Assembly: GCF_037975245.1 (NCBI RefSeq)
Contig: NC_092561.1
Location: 8,794,501-8,858,500 of the forward strand
Reading direction: 5' to 3'
DNA: 64,000 bases
From: Apostichopus japonicus
Lineage: Eukaryota > Echinodermata > Holothuroidea > Aspidochirotida > Stichopodidae
Each line of letters starts with the position of its first letter. Within the stretch, counting starts at the first letter, position 1. Positions 63,412 through 64,000 of this stretch are shown piece after piece. The notes beneath the pieces are model-generated. The model was not told where the DNA came from. It was given only the letters and a program-made list of their open reading frames with translations, and made no database searches. The position numbers and the translations under genes were made by a program.

Positions 63412-64000
63412 AAGTAGTACGTACAGTACAGTAATTACAAGGCCTCAATCTTGTTGTGCAGACTAGAATGCTATGTAGTTACTTAAACATATCTTTTCTA
63501 AATTCTCTATTGTCCAATCAATTACAGCAGTAGACAAGATCACTTTGGTTAAAAAATAAGAACAAAAGTCCCCTTTTAAGGATGAATTTGGGAACAATTA
63601 CATTTGATCCTTTGTTGATCATTAATACAACACTGCCTACTGTATCTTTACATACTGTATTTCTATAGCACTTTTAATTTTTGGAGAAATACGACCGTTC
63701 AAAATTAAGTGACGTTCATCAAATAATCAAGTGACTGGAGAATGAAGTCTCAAAACACTCACACAAATAGGTCAGTTGCTCAGATGCAATACAAAACTCA
63801 ATTGATGGGAAAATGAAAATGACAAACATGTAATTTACTGTACTGTACGATGTATGTCATTTCTACAAATTTGTCGAGGACAGATGGTGTTTAATGTTAT
63901 CTAACCGTGCTCTGCTGTTTATATGAAGTTAAAAGAACATTCGTTTGCGTTGATTAACATTTAACATTTAGGCCTGCACTGAGGAGCCAACATTATCATA
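63412..64000. other. No gene seen
   Basis: Unassigned AT-rich sequence to the window end. Confidence 0.6.

Overview
This is a eukaryotic, intron-rich, transposon-rich window, almost certainly from a marine invertebrate. The one complete host gene is an animal type I (Drosophila-type, light-sensitive) cryptochrome on the minus strand. The best guess for the organism is an echinoderm. The reasons are the many TAGGCCTA-like words, long G/C homopolymers, tRNA-derived SINEs and Mag/SURL-like Ty3 element, all judged from memory without a search, so this is a moderate-confidence inference.

Right half (31.2-59.5 kb): the cryptochrome has twelve coding exons, from an 11-nt first exon at 59273 down to a stop at 31233. 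All junctions are GT-AG, all phases match, and the sum is 1623 nt (540 aa plus stop), very close to the fly protein's length. Its introns carry most of the repeats: minisatellites, a LINE 3' end, SINE heads and tails, a 411-bp foldback element, hAT and TTAA-flanked MITEs, a 1.09-kb solo LTR and TGACCT-rich dispersed repeats. The first exon lies in a tandem duplication, so there are two identical start exons. The 3' end of exon 9 with its splice donor lies in a triplicated 200-bp unit.

Left half (1-31 kb): mostly mobile DNA. At least six elements have 8-bp target duplications (a foldback element at 1.1 kb and hAT-like elements at 5.2, 6.25, 11.15, 14.2 and 19.2 kb). There is a pair of 'AAGGTGGCATAC' MITEs, one interrupted by another MITE, and a 4.87-kb Ty3/gypsy retrotransposon (20782-25651) with identical 172-bp LTRs and a 5-bp target duplication. 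Its gag-pol frame is broken three times. Two short exon-like starts on the minus strand (7725-7871 and 15695-15817), each with ATG and a good GT donor, suggest one or two further host genes whose other exons I could not find.

Far right (59.5-64 kb): upstream of the cryptochrome; no convincing gene, and a clear tRNA-derived SINE at 63.1-63.4 kb.

Limits: exon joins were read by eye from frame continuity, splice consensus and remembered family sequence; no alignment or transcript was available. Residue equivalences to Drosophila CRY are from memory.
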